Shown in pieces: positions 13,125-24,372 of a stretch of DNA of 64,000 bases. The notes beneath the pieces were generated by a model. The model made no database searches. It worked only from the letters and a program-made list of their open reading frames with translations, and was not told the DNA's origin. Numbering within the stretch: position 1 is the first letter of the stretch; each line of letters begins with the position of its first letter. The DNA lies in contig CM067533.1 in NCBI GenBank assembly GCA_034509925.1, positions 9,524,156 to 9,588,155 of the forward strand, read 5' to 3'. Source of the DNA: Hirudinaria manillensis (taxonomy: Eukaryota; Annelida; Clitellata; Hirudinida; Hirudinidae). The position numbers were made by a program, and so were the translations under genes.

Positions 13125-16100
13125 ATGAGCGAAGGTTGGAGATTTAGATTTGAATATTGCCATCCCCCTTATTTTCACGAATTTCGTTTGAAAAGTCAAC
13201 AACTGGGGATTACACAAAAATTAATACGAAAACATTAAACAAAATTAGCAGTAATGAAATCTTAATAAATATTAATAGAAGCGAAACCGGACTTGAATGA
13301 GTTGCCGGATAAGATTCAAAACGACAAATCCTTCTCCGTTCTTGATGGATACATCACAGAAAGAACCATGAAAGGCATCAGAGAGATGGGTCTGACAACC
13401 ATGACAGACATTCAGGCCAAGAGCATACCAGACATATTGAAGGGACAGTTAGTAGATCAATAATATTTATGGCTTACAATTACAAAAACCTTAGCATTTA
13501 AATAAGTACTGTTATATTAAACATCAAGAATCTTTTTTTTATGTAATATATACAATATTGTCATCTTATAATTTTGCTGCTGTTATTATTATTATCATTA
13601 AAATGTTAAATGTTCAACTCAGCAACATCTTTGCAACTGCCAAAACTGGCAGTGGAAAGACATTGGCCTTTTTGATTCCAGTGGTTGACATGATCCATCA
13701 GATTGGATTCAAGTCCAGGAATGGTTGGGAATTATATAACTTTTTATTTAATTATTTACTTACATGGTTACTTAAATTGTTTATTTATTAGACCAATTTG
13801 AATAAGTATTTTAATTTATCAAAAGGAAATAATTATTATTATCACTATTGACATAATAATAACACTACATAATAACAAATTCCCTCCATTATATAATAAT
13901 AATAATAAGTCTTAATTACTGCTGTCAATCATCAATTAGTTATTATTTGAGTGTAATAAATCTAGAGACATAAAAGAAAGCATCATCATAATATTTCCAC
14001 CTCACCAGGCACAGGTGCCATAATAATCAGTCCGACCAGGGAGCTGGCAATTCAGACGTTCGAAGTATTGAAGAAGTTGACCAAGTACCACAGTCACTCC
14101 GTGGCGATGGTCGTTGGTGGCAACGACAGGAAGGATGAGGCCAGGAGGCTGTTTAGGGGAGTCAACATATTAGTGGCCACTCCATCCAGGCTGTTGGATC
14201 ACCTCACTGTGAGTAGTTTCGTTTGGTTATTGTTGTTGATTGTGATGTTGGTGATGATAACCAGGACTGTTGTTGTTGTTATGGCTGTTGATTGTTGTTA
14301 TTATGTGATGATGATAATTGTTGATGGTTGTTATGGTGGTGATAATTACCGAGTTATTGTTGTGGTTGTTGTTTATTTTTCCTTCAAAATGTTTGTCATC
14401 CATCACACAAATTAACTCAATGTTTTGTCCACTAAAAAACAATCAAACAAATGTTGGTTGCAACTCAATTTCCAATTAAAATGTTGAATTACACAACAAC
14501 GTAATCGTCGTCTTCTTCCTCCTCCTCCTGCCCAGGAAACGGAAGGCTTCCTGTTCAACAACTTGGAACTTCTGGTCATCGACGAAGCCGATCGCATCCT
14601 TCAGGATGGATTCGAGGAGACCATGAAGCAGATCATGAAACTCACTCCAGGTGAACTACATGTCTGATTGCTGGCATGTTTTATAATTACATCGTTATAT
14701 TTTTTTTATTAAAATTATTTAACATAATTTATTCATTGCCCGTTACTCCATCCCGGTTCCATGAGACGATTGTTGAATATTATCAGACTAATTATAATAA
14801 ATTATTATTATTAAATAATAATAAATTAGTATCATTAAATAATAATAAATTATTATCATTAAATAATAATAAATTAGTATCATTAAATCATCATCAAAGA
14901 ATAACTTATTCCGTTAAATAAACAGTCTTTCTTCTGTTCCAGAAAACAAACAGATGTTGATGTTCACGGCAACTCGCACCAAAAAGGCAGACGACTTGGC
15001 GCGTTCGATGTTCAAGAGGAAACCTGTTCACATCGACGTTGAGGTTGGAAAAAAGGCAACCGTGCAAGGATTGGAACAGGTTGGATCCAAGTGTTGATCA
15101 GTCAGTCACGGTTGAGAGCTTTCTCAGCCTGTGATTAATTAATTAACTATTAATAATTATAATAATAATAATAAATAAATAAATTAGTGCCAATGCTTAA
15201 ATAATAATTATAGTAATGGTGACAATAAATTAATAATCACATTTGATTTATTAATTTAATTATATTTAATAAATAATAATAATAATATTGTTATTATTAA
15301 TAATAAACCATGACCTGTGCAGGGTTACATCGTGTGTCCCCCTGAGAAAAGGTTTTCAACTCTTTTTACGCTTCTGAGGGAGAAAATGGATTCATCGAAG
15401 ATCATGGTTTTCATGGGGGCGAGGGTGACCGTGGAGTTCTACGATAGGGTACTTCGGCACTGGGAGATGAACACCCTATCCATGCACGTCGGTTATTTAT
15501 TATTGTTATTATTAATATTATTGTTATTATTATTATTATTACTATTTTATTTATTTACAATGTGGTTATTGCTATTCATTAAGGATTAATAACTTGGCAG
15601 TATGTTATGTGGTCTGAATAATTCATGAATTGTTTGTTTTTGAGTCAGTCTAAAAATTTATCGATAACCTACTTAATTTATCAATAACCTGCATAAATTA
15701 TTATGACGACGCCGTGACTCTCGTCACCAGGGTGGGCACGACCAGCACGAGAGGCAGCGGATCCTGAAAAAGTTCAGGAAGGCGGAGCGCGGGGTGCTTC
15801 TGTGCACGGACGTTGCAGCCCGAGGTCTCGACATTCATGACATCGACTGGGTGTTCCAGTACGATCCTCCCTCCAGTGTACAGGTTGGTGTCATGGGTTT
15901 GAGTGGCATGTATTGCTCTCAACCCTGCATTGCTTTATTATTGTTATTATTATTGTTATTAATTAATAATTAATATAATGATTATATATAATGAAAATAA
16001 TTATCTTAAGTAGTGATATTCTAATAATCTTTGATGAATTTACTGGCAATACTCTCTTATAAACATTGTCTCATTGCTGTTTGACCTACCTAAATGTACC

Positions 16101-17067
16101 TATAATCATCATCAGGAGTACATCCACAGGGTGGGTAGGACGGCCCGAGGAGAGGGGGGCAAGGGATCGGCCCTGCTGTTCTTGATGTCTCACGAGTTGG
16201 AGTTTAGGAAGCACCTGAAGAACAACAAGGTGCCTGTCGATGAGTACGAAATGGACTGGGACCTCGTGCCGGATCTAAACGTTCACGTGAGTTTGTGTGT
16301 TTGCGCGAGGAGGAGGAGTATCTGGTAAAGTGGTTTACAAACATTGAGTGGTGTAATGTACTGTACGTTTAGTAATTAATGACCTGTTATTGTTTGTTAA
16401 CGACCATCTTAAATCATTATAATAATGGTTCAGATATGGCTCAGCTTGTGGATTTTGGATGCTGGTTTATTGAATGCATGCAATGCTGGATGTTTTTCTT
16501 TTAGTGATGTTACAATTTTCATAAATAAAATCATTCAGTTTGCATGAGTTGATAATTATTTGTAATCAAATGATTGTCATTTTTTTTTAAATGAATGTTT
16601 TTTATTTTTATTGATTTTAAAATCCAGCTGGAAGAAATGATCAATGGCAATGCATTCATCAAGCCATGGGCTGTTCGGGCCTATGAAGGTTATGTCAGGG
16701 CCTACAAATCACACCCTTTGAGGGAGGTCTTTGATTTTGACAAACTCAACCTGAACAAACTTGCCCATTCGTTCGGCCTATCCAAAGCACCTTGGATAGA
16801 TTTCTGTAAGCTTCCTATTTGAGTTTGATTAAATTATATTGATGCATCGTCATATTTTCTGAAAAAAAAATTTTTTGATAGTTATGGATGATATTTATCC
16901 CCCTCCATTTTGTCTGTTATTGTTAGATGTCTGACCTAATCATATATTGGCATATTTGTTCAGCACACAAGAGGAAAGCAGACAGTAAGGAATTTGGAAA
17001 TCACACGAAAAAGAGGAAAGTGGAGAAGTTCAAAGGAGGAACATTTAAAAAGACAAAAGTTTTTTAA
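13125..17067 (+). CDS. DDX18: DEAD-box RNA helicase, DDX18/Has1 family, copy A
   Basis: An ATP-dependent RNA helicase of the nucleolar ribosome-biogenesis (Has1) type. Exons: 13125-13134 (a 10-bp coding exon), 13279-13447, 13623-13723, 14009-14208, 14536-14650, 14943-15079, 15323-15487, 15731-15883, 16116-16286, 16628-16805, 16964-17067; 500 aa. Motifs in order: Q-motif region [22 protein letters not shown]; Ia PTRELAIQT; Ib TPSR; II DEAD in [55 protein letters not shown]; then the DUF4217-like C-terminal region and a Lys-rich tail [19 protein letters not shown]. It lacks the roughly 150-residue charged N-terminus of vertebrate DDX18. Compared with copy B it has diverged at motif Ib (TPSR for TPGR), motif III (TAT for SAT) and the residue before AKTGSGKT (Thr for Ala). 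AATAAA lies at 17091-17096. Orthology could also be to a lineage-specific paralogue. Confidence 0.93.
14755..14905. repeat. Intronic tandem repeat (AATAATAAATTAGTATCATTAA)
   Basis: At least four copies of a 22-24 bp AATAATAAATTA[GT]TATCATTAA unit in an intron of DDX18 copy A. It is translated in frame in a false ORF as repeated LNNNKL. Confidence 0.85.
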
Positions 17068-17090
17068 AAAGATTGATCTCTGTTATTTTA

Positions 17091-17096
17091 AATAAA
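17091..17096 (+). promoter_or_regulatory. Poly(A) signal of DDX18 copy A
   Basis: Canonical AATAAA 23 bp after the stop codon. The 3' UTR would therefore be very short. Confidence 0.6.
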
Positions 17097-17426
17097 AATC
17101 GTCTCTGAATCAAACTAGCTTGTTGTAAGATAGAGACGCACTCTTTATTTACATAAAGCTAGCAGCCAAGATTTGGCTCTAGGATGACCAAAGGGCTGGG
17201 CGGGGCATTTAATAAATAGAAGCAAATTCTAAAATGGGGAAAATTGATAAGCGTAAAACAAAATGTTGGTGAGTGTTTTTATTATTTGTTAATGTAAAAA
17301 ACAAGTAAAATAAAAAAGCAATCTTAAAAAATTCCTTTAGTATTCTTTGAACATCCAATGCCTTTATGAAGTTGTATTATCGACCGTTTGTAAACATTGT
17401 TTGGATAGCATCGTGCGAAACGAAAA

Positions 17427-18945
17427 ATGGACGAAGGTTACTATTAAAGCATTTACAGCTTCTGACTTTTAATCGTCGTTATTGAAAAATACGTAATAAT
17501 TCAAAGTAAAACTGTTGCGATGGAAACATTTCAGTCCAAAAAAGTGAACTGGCCGTAAAAATATTGGGCGACAAGTCATTTTCTGTGCTCGAAGGATATG
17601 TATCCGAACATACTCTGGAAGCCTTAAAGGAGATGGGATTCAAGACCATGACAGACGTCCAGGCAGAATGCATTCCATACGTGTTAGACGGAAAGTCAGT
17701 GTCCACGAATTTAATTAAATTACTGATTTGGATAAATCTTAAATGCAATAAGTACCACTCTACTTACTTTAATGTCTGAAATTGATTTCAGGGATCTGCT
17801 TGGGGCTGCCAAAACAGGCAGTGGAAAGACCCTGGCCTTTCTCATTCCAGTCGTAGAACAAATTCACAAGTGTGAATTTAAAAATAAGCATGGTAAATGA
17901 ATTCTATGAATTTGTCTGGTTGTAATTCTAATTCAGATTTTAATTTTAAATGTATACAGGCACAGGGGCCATCATAATATCCCCAACGAGAGAACTCGCC
18001 CTACAGACATACAGCGTCCTCAAAGAACTGCTGAAGCACCACAGTTACACCTTCGGATTGGTCATCGGAGGAACCAATAGGAAGCAGGAGGCGGAGAAAC
18101 TGGGAAAGGGAATCAACATCATAGTGGCCACGCCTGGAAGATTGCTTGACCACCTGATGGTGGGAAACATAACTTATTTATTGATTAAACATTAATTGAT
18201 TAATTGAAAGTCCTTAATTAGTTAAAGACTTTATTAAAGCAATTATTATAATTTATTCAAGCTAATTCTAAGCTATAAAAAGTTTAAATGATCTTAATCA
18301 TCACACAAAATGAAAATATGCCTGCCATTGGTACAAAGCTCGGAGGCTCATTAATATTAATTACCTTTCAGAACACTCCAAACTTCCTATACAAGAATCT
18401 GGAATGCCTGGTCATTGATGAGGCAGATCGAATCCTGCAGGATGGATTCGAGGAGGAAATGAAGCAGATCATCAAGATACTTCCAAGTTGGTGCTACTTT
18501 AGAGTTGCTAATATCTCATTAACATTAATAGTAATATGTTATGTTTAATTAATAAATTATGCTAATATACTAGTCGATCTTTATCTTTGACGTTGCTGTT
18601 AATGCTGGTTAACCATTCTCATTTATGAATTATTTGGCGTTTAAGTCTCCTGTGATTCTTGTAATTAGTTGAACAAATAAATAAATTACTAGTAACATTC
18701 ATTTAACTAATAATAGCAGTAATAATATTTATTAGTAGATACGTTCTGATTTATTTAACTTTTCACTCAAAAACGTTTTCCCTGCCAGAATCCAGGCAGA
18801 CGCTTCTCTTCTCGGCAACTCAGACGAAAAAGACGGAGGATCTGGCGAGGCTGTCGTTCAAAAGCGAACCTGTTTACGTTGGAGTAGACGACAACAAGGA
18901 CCAGGCGACTGTGGAGGGACTGCAGCAGGTTTGTTGTTGTTGTTG

Positions 18946-18976
<31 letters not shown>

Positions 18977-20753
18977 AGAGAGTTCTAAAGGTTGTGCCCC
19001 TTTTTTAACTTTCAGGGATTCTTCCTGTGCCCTCCCGAGAAGAGGTTCCTGATGTTGTTCACCTTCCTGAAGAAGAACAAGGACAAAAAGGTCATGGTGT
19101 TCATGAGTGCACGACTCACCGTCGAATACTTTCACGACCTGCTCAACTACATCGACATACCCGTCATGGCCATACACGTTGGTGTCGTCATTGTTCTTGT
19201 TGTCCCTTTTGTGATGATTTTTAATGTTTGTTTATTATTTATCTTAATAAATACTATTCAAAAAATACTGTTCTCTTGTACTAAAGTAAACAAACATTTA
19301 AAATAATTACATAATATAACTAAAAATGTCATCCTATCCTACTTCACCATCCATCTATCCACAACCAGGGTGGTCACAAGCAGACAAAGAGGACAATGAT
19401 ATTCTACCAGTTCTGCCAGGCCACGGAGGGCATCCTCCTCTGCACGGACGTCGCGGCTCGTGGACTCGACATCCCTGCCGTTGATTGGATCGTGCAGTAC
19501 GAGCCCCCGGATGATCCGCAGGTTGTTGCATATTTTATGATAATGATATTAATCATCAAACTACTAATAAGTGTAAAATGGTTATTATTAGTATTACCGA
19601 ATGATTTTATATGTTATGTTACTCATGAATATACTTTGCTTCTTCTCAGGAATACATCCACAGGGTTGGCCGAACTGCCAGGGGCGAGGGCACCACAGGG
19701 CATGCCCTCCTGTTCCTGATGGCGGAGGAGATTGGTTTTCTCAAGTACTTGGACGACGCGAAGGTGCCGATGAACGAGTACAAAGTCAGTTGGAAGAAAG
19801 TGTCCAAAGTTCAGATGGAGGTATTGCAATGTGGCTGTTATGTTGTGCTGTTGTCTTTCTGGATTACTTATTGGTCCCCATTTTTTCAGATTCTCATTTA
19901 TTTATTTAATTATAATAGAAAGTTATATTAATTAAACTGATTAATTATTTTTTTAATTTATTTATTTTGATTACAATAGAAAGTTACAAGAGTTAATTAA
20001 TTTTAATAATAATAATAATAACAAACAATTCTATTAGATTAACTAGTTCTTAGCTCCTATTTCTTAGAACTTTTAGCATAGACCCTTTAACTGATGACCT
20101 TTTGACCTCAAACACGCACACACATTGTTTTCAGCTCGAAAGACTTGTAAACACAAACACCTTCATGCACCAAGCTGCAGTCGATGGTTACAAGGCCTAC
20201 ATCAGAGCATATGCCTCACATTCCCTCAAAGAGATCTTCAATGTAAACAATCTCGACAGGCAGAAAGTTGCCCTCTCCTTTGGGCTGACCGTAGCACCCA
20301 ACGTCTCCCTAGGTGGGTCTGATGGATGGACAGATGAATGAATGATGGGATAAGAGGATGAATGGCTATTATGATGATATTGAATAGCTTCTATTGCTTG
20401 TTGATTGTATGATATGTCCATTTTCTTCTCTTAATGTGGATTTGAAAAATGGTTTGGGATTTATTTATTGTCATTTACAATTATGAACAAAGAACTAGTT
20501 AGGGATAGAAAAAGGACATCAGTTATTATTACAAGAAGTCCCAAAAGTGCTATTCATTCATTCTTTCATTCATTAATTCCTTCTCTCGATCCCAGGGGGC
20601 GAAGGAAAGGGCAAGAAAAGGCCGAGGGACAATGGTGGGGCACTGAGCTACGAGGGAGGTTCGAACAAAAGGAAGAAGTTGGATAAGATGAAGATCTTCA
20701 AGAAGAGATCGAATACAAAACAAGAAGGAGACAAGAGGACGTTTACAAGGTGA
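17427..20753 (+). CDS. DDX18: DEAD-box RNA helicase, DDX18/Has1 family, copy B
   Basis: Tandem paralogue of the preceding gene, same strand, 360 bp downstream of its stop. Exons: 17427-17436 (10 bp), 17535-17694, 17792-17892, 17960-18159, 18372-18486, 18789-18928, 19016-19177, 19369-19521, 19650-19820, 20135-20312, 20596-20753; 515 aa. Every intron sits at the same codon and phase as in copy A. Motifs are canonical: Q region [22 protein letters not shown], Ia PTRELALQT, Ib [81 protein letters not shown]. The C-terminus is Lys/Arg-rich ([27 protein letters not shown]), as expected for a nucleolar protein. AATAAA at 20855-20860. This copy keeps the standard motifs and is the likelier functional orthologue of DDX18. 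Confidence 0.95.
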
Positions 20754-21836
20754 CGATGATGACGAGGAGGAGGATGAAGGTGATGATGACGATGATGGAT
20801 TGAAGCCCATTGGAGACTGATATCTTTGTGATTGTTTTTCCTTTATTTTTTGTGAATAAAATCACAATTTCCTGACTTTGTAAAGAGTTGATTGATCTAA
20901 ATGTGCCTTTCATGGAGGTATTTTTAATAACTCGATAAATAACATTTTAAAGATATAAGGAGGTTTGTAAAAGAAATAATTTATTTAAATGTTTAATAAT
21001 TTATTTATTTATAATGTTTTTGTTAAATGATAAACAATGATACAACGAGACAAACACTTTTATTCGGAGCAATTGGAACTTCCTGATATGGATTTCACGT
21101 ATTAGTTCTCTCTCGGCACGACTCGAACTCCATCAGATCCGGAATGCAAGTTCACGATCGTCAAAGTAACACCTTTGAACGACGTCTCTCGAAGATGTTA
21201 GAAAAAATATGCAGGATTCTGAAGGTCAAAGGATTGCTTCTGAGGACTTCAACGATGGACGACCGAATTCACGGAATGCGGGAACGAAGTCGAAAGAAAG
21301 AAACGAACGAATGAATGAATGAACGATTCAAGCCTCGAAGGAGAAATCAAGTGATTGACAAACACGTCACCAGAGCACTAAAAAACTACGAAATGATTCC
21401 TTCTAAGAAAACGAGACGCAAACGAACATCTTTGCCGATTCACAGCTTCGTGGCCAGTAAAAAATCTTCTGATTTGAAGTCGACTCTTGAGGTAGGTTGG
21501 GTTAGGGTAGAGTAGGGTAGGGTGGGTTAGGGTAGGGTAGGGTGGGTTAGGGTAGGATAGGGTGAGGTAAAAACAGATCGGAAGAAACTTTCATTTTCTT
21601 GATTTGCCTCCGGATTTGCGTCTCACGAGAGGTTGAAACCTAGTGGGAAAAATAATTTTGTTGTTGCTTGCTATCGCATAATTAATGTAATTTAAATAAA
21701 TTATGTTTATATCTATTTAAATCAATTATGCATGTCTGACATCAATCGGAAATGTGTTAATAAAATTGGCTGATAAATTAATTAATTAATTAATCATTTA
21801 ATTATCATTAATTAAATTTATTTATTATAACAACAA
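20754..21836. other. Convergent intergenic region with telomere-like repeat
   Basis: 3' flanks of DDX18 copy B (poly(A) signal AATAAA at 20855-20860) and of the minus-strand basigin-like gene. Contains the degenerate telomere-like tract at 21491-21568. A small plus-strand ORF around 21315-21515 shows no family similarity that I recognise and runs into that tract, so it is not called. Confidence 0.65.
21491..21568. repeat. Interstitial telomere-like G-rich repeat
   Basis: About 78 bp of degenerate GGTAGGGT / GGTTAGGGT units on the plus strand. The metazoan telomere unit is TTAGGG, seen here as GGGTTAGGG several times. Dense G-triplets could fold into a G-quadruplex. It lies beyond the stop codon of the minus-strand basigin-like gene, possibly in its 3' UTR. 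Confidence 0.75.
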
Positions 21837-22627
21837 CTACATCAAAATAGCTGCTAACAAATTGTTCTCGTCTGCGTTGTCAGCTTCTTCTGCATTTCTT
21901 CTTTTCTTCCTCTCGTAGATGATGATGATGATCACCAAAATCAAGAACTCGAGAATGACACCTGCCATCGGATAAAGACAGGCATACCTACCTGGAAAAA
22001 AAGGTTACCTATGTTTACAATTGCAAGTCATCATCATCAGAATGTAAAATAAATTTCCTTCAAGTTAATCGTGCAGAAACAAAACGCACCCTTCACCCGA
22101 ACCAAGATGGTGGCCCGAGCCTTAAAAGTCTTGGAGCCGTTCACGGAGGCAGACGCCTCGCAGATGTAGACGTCCCTGTCGGACATCCTCGCGTCTCTGA
22201 TGACGAGAGTCGAATACGACGACTTCGACTGAACGTTCGTGTCGTCTGCCATCGAGAGGTTGTTATTGCTGAGCGGGAATTCGGTCGCATTGTTCTGCTG
22301 ATCTGGATATGCTGTTGTTGATGACGACGACGATGATGACGGTGGTGGTGATGATGACGATGATAACGTCATGGCAAGCTGAGACTTCTTCTGTCCTTCT
22401 CCATAGACGTGGCCGCTTGCATAAACTCGAATGGTCACATGACCATCGAGGTTGTTGTTGTTTGAAATTTCAACAATGGATTCATTCTCGAGACCCTTAA
22501 ACCATTGAACCGTTGGTGCCGGCCAACCCCAAACCAGGCAGACGACTTTGGCAGTGTCTTGCTCCTTTACGTTCAATGATCTTTCTGAAATCTTTACTAC
22601 AGGAGCAGCTAAATATGTAGAATGAAA

Positions 22628-22667
<40 letters not shown>

Positions 22668-23809
22668 AATAATATAATAAATAATATCATCCTCACATGT
22701 GATTTGAGCACGATGTATGAAAGTTGCATTGTTTGCCAGCATCAAGTGACATTCATAAGTACCAATGTCGTGATCAACTGTAAGTAACAAACCCAGAATA
22801 AATATTCATAATCTTTACATTAATTAATAAAATAATGACAGCATTAGAGCTCATTTATATGCCAATAGCTAACCTCTTCTACAAATTCTTTAATGAAGTT
22901 CAAATGCTATTACCCGTGCCAAGTACAGTCCATTTATCTTATCATATCTTACCAGTCATATCTCACTGATATAATCTCACCAGTCCTGTGTATAGTGAGA
23001 TGAGATATGAAGTCATGTCCAATCCAAGTGGAATTGATGGAGTACTTTGAACCCCTGACTTCCGGATCGATCGCCTTTCCATCTCTGAACCAGGACATGA
23101 GAGGAGAAATTTTTGATTCAGAGTTGAATTCGCAGCCTACGGAGGTTCTTTCTCCACTTTTCACCATCACCCCATCATGGCTTTTAACTACAAAATCATT
23201 TTATCTGATTTAAGTGGAAACAAATTTATTTCTAATTCAAGTTTTTTTATTTCGAGCTGCTAAAAATATGATGGAATTAAGAAAGTTTTAGGGATGAAAA
23301 TGAACACCTCTAAAAACGATCACGTCAATGCAGTACGATCTGTCGAGATTACTGAGGACGTTGCAACAATAGGAGCCAGTGTCGTTAACTTCTGAAATTT
23401 CCTTTGCAATGATATTCAAATGCTTTCCATGCTTGTCATCAACATTCTCATTAAATCCCTCGATATTTGCAATGGGTTCATATATGTTTTCACTCTGTAA
23501 TGGAAATTCTAATGAAATGTTTGAGCTGATGAATCTAAGCCATGTAGTTTTGAACCCCTGAGTTTGCTCACAAACTAATCTCAGAGGATCTCCTGCCTTT
23601 ACATACAATGGCTCTGTTTCTAAGTTGATAATTCTAGTTTTACCTGGAATAAAAAAGACAATTTACCAAAATTTTTCAAATAGGAGCTATGATTATTGAA
23701 AATTAATACATTTTTAATACTAAAATGTAATAGAAAATCTCTTACCTGAGGTCATAATGAAAAAGTAAAACTTCCCTATCAAGATCAGATACAGAACTGT
23801 TTGAGCCAT
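21837..23809 (-). CDS. Bsg: Basigin/neuroplastin-type Ig membrane glycoprotein
   Basis: A single-pass surface protein with three Ig-like domains. Exons (minus strand): 23809-23746, 23643-23308, 23187-22981, 22777-22697, 22608-22090, 21991-21837; 453 aa, all introns phase 1. Signal peptide MAQTVLYLILIGKFYFFIM. Ig1 has RLVCEQ...NDTGSYCC; Ig2 has SVGCEF, SWFRDGK and DIGTYECHL; Ig3 has AKVVCLVWGWPAPTVQWFKG and DRDVYICEA. The transmembrane segment GVILEFLILVIIIIIYERKK carries the buried Glu and the juxtamembrane Tyr-Glu-basic sequence characteristic of basigin, neuroplastin and embigin. These families chaperone monocarboxylate transporters and other membrane proteins. Tail: about 18 acidic residues ending AAILM. 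Ig3 carries a long Ser/Pro-rich insertion (two Ser runs flanking PPP) between its strands, which is unusual. Neuroplastin versus basigin cannot be separated here. Confidence 0.88.
22629..22664. repeat. (TA)n microsatellite
   Basis: Uninterrupted TA dinucleotides in the basigin-like intron between 22608 and 22697. Confidence 0.9.
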
Positions 23810-24372
23810 GTTTATAGTAACGAATGAATCAAGTCAAGATGAAGTTATGCTTGCTACACAAATTGATCGTAAATGTAAAAATATTCATTTGTAAGCCTAA
23901 TCCTTATCCTAAAAGGCCTTGAAAGAATCCTGATCTCGAATTAGTTGTCATATTCAGTGTCCTAGCCTGTGCGCGTCTGCTTCAATTAAACTAGTAAACG
24001 AACTCATTAACTACCACTTCCTAATTTTACGTGCTTCCATGGATGACCATAATCAAACCAAGAGCTTCAAATTAATGAGATGCTCCAGCTTGACATCAAC
24101 AACAGCAATAATAAATAATTAAAATAATACACCGCGTTTTTAAGAGAGAATATTTGTGTTCTATTTTCTCCATTTTAAAGTTATAGAATATGTAGAACTT
24201 ACACATATGTGAATTTATTGCCATTGGTATGGATTAAAGGTTCTATTTTAACCGTTGCACAACCTGGACAAAACGTTTGGCATTACAAAAGTGGCTTTTG
24301 TCTTCTGCTAAACTACGCGTTCTCAAAATTACTTCTCATCAATTCACTTTTAAGCATTTCGTTTTCATCATT
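23810..24372. promoter_or_regulatory. Divergent promoter region of basigin-like gene and GNB5
   Basis: A 563-bp head-to-head interval between the start codons at 23809 (minus) and 24373 (plus). AT-rich, no coding signal and no recognisable core promoter element. Shared regulation is inferred from spacing only. Confidence 0.5.

Noticed and set aside
21315-21515. 66-codon basic open frame upstream of the telomere-like repeat
   Set aside because: No family similarity, no splice context, and its end is the repeat tract itself.
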